In this document: piece by piece, positions 6,232 to 6,271 of the stretch | Layout: each line of letters starts with the position of its first letter | Position numbering within the stretch: position 1 is the stretch's first letter | Notes under the pieces: generated by a model | What the model was told of the DNA's origin: nothing | Database searches by the model: none | The model's input: only the letters and a program-made list of their open reading frames with translations | Source: Gammaproteobacteria bacterium UBA6968 | GTDB taxonomy: Bacteria > Pseudomonadota > Gammaproteobacteria > Pseudomonadales > Azotimanducaceae | Assembly: GCA_002450255.1 (NCBI GenBank) | Contig: DJYW01000114.1 | Coordinates: 9,996-16,266, forward strand | Reading direction: 5' to 3' | Length of the DNA: 6,271 nucleotides | Program-made: the position numbers and the translations under genes

Positions 6232-6271
6232 AAGCGCTGCGGCTTAAAAAAGCGCTGCGGCGTGAAAAGCG
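6232..6271. repeat. Short direct repeat running off the right edge
   Basis: The 12-mer AAGCGCTGCGGC occurs at 6232-6243 and again at 6250-6261, 18 nt apart. A third AAGCG begins at 6267 and is cut by the window end. The linkers are TTAAAA and GTGAA. It lies 42 nt after the reductase stop codon. The array could be a regulatory repeat, part of a terminator region, or the start of a longer tandem array; too little is visible to tell. Confidence 0.55.

Overview
The window looks like ordinary chromosome from a gammaproteobacterium of moderate G+C, probably Pseudomonadales or a marine relative. The main clue is the block miaB - phoH(ybeZ) - ybeY on the minus strand with a DUF1820 gene divergent from miaB. 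From general knowledge, this arrangement is seen in Pseudomonas and relatives. No transposase, phage gene, CRISPR array, tRNA or rRNA was seen. No taxon below class can be assigned from the sequence alone.

Left part (1-2681, minus strand, read right to left): miaB (tRNA ms2i6A methylthiotransferase), a 138-nt gap, phoH/ybeZ (PhoH-family ATPase with a TTG start), then the first 34 codons of a gene that overlaps the phoH stop by ATGA and is most likely ybeY (16S rRNA maturation and quality-control endonuclease). The gap before phoH holds a plausible heat-shock (sigma-32) promoter and a short hairpin. Together these genes serve tRNA modification and ribosome/RNA quality control.

Middle (2682-3518): a 356-nt gap between the divergent miaB and DUF1820 genes, then the 111-aa DUF1820 gene on the plus strand. 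The gap holds a sigma-32-like promoter with a perfect CTTGAAA -35 box pointing at DUF1820, and an 8-bp inverted repeat further downstream. The 145-nt convergent junction after DUF1820 shows no convincing terminator.

Right part (3519-6271): an FMN-dependent alpha-hydroxy acid oxidase/dehydrogenase on the minus strand and, divergent from it across 388 nt, an NADH-type FAD ferredoxin/rubredoxin reductase on the plus strand. The gap carries a reasonable sigma-70 promoter for the oxidase gene, overlapped by one arm of an inverted repeat. The two enzymes may share regulation, but nothing shows that they act together, and no ferredoxin, rubredoxin or P450 gene is inside the window. At the right edge a short direct repeat begins and runs out of the window.

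I see no evidence for a new multi-gene system. The points worth a second look are the two heat-shock-like promoters flanking miaB, the unusual active-site residues of the hydroxy acid enzyme, and the edge repeat.
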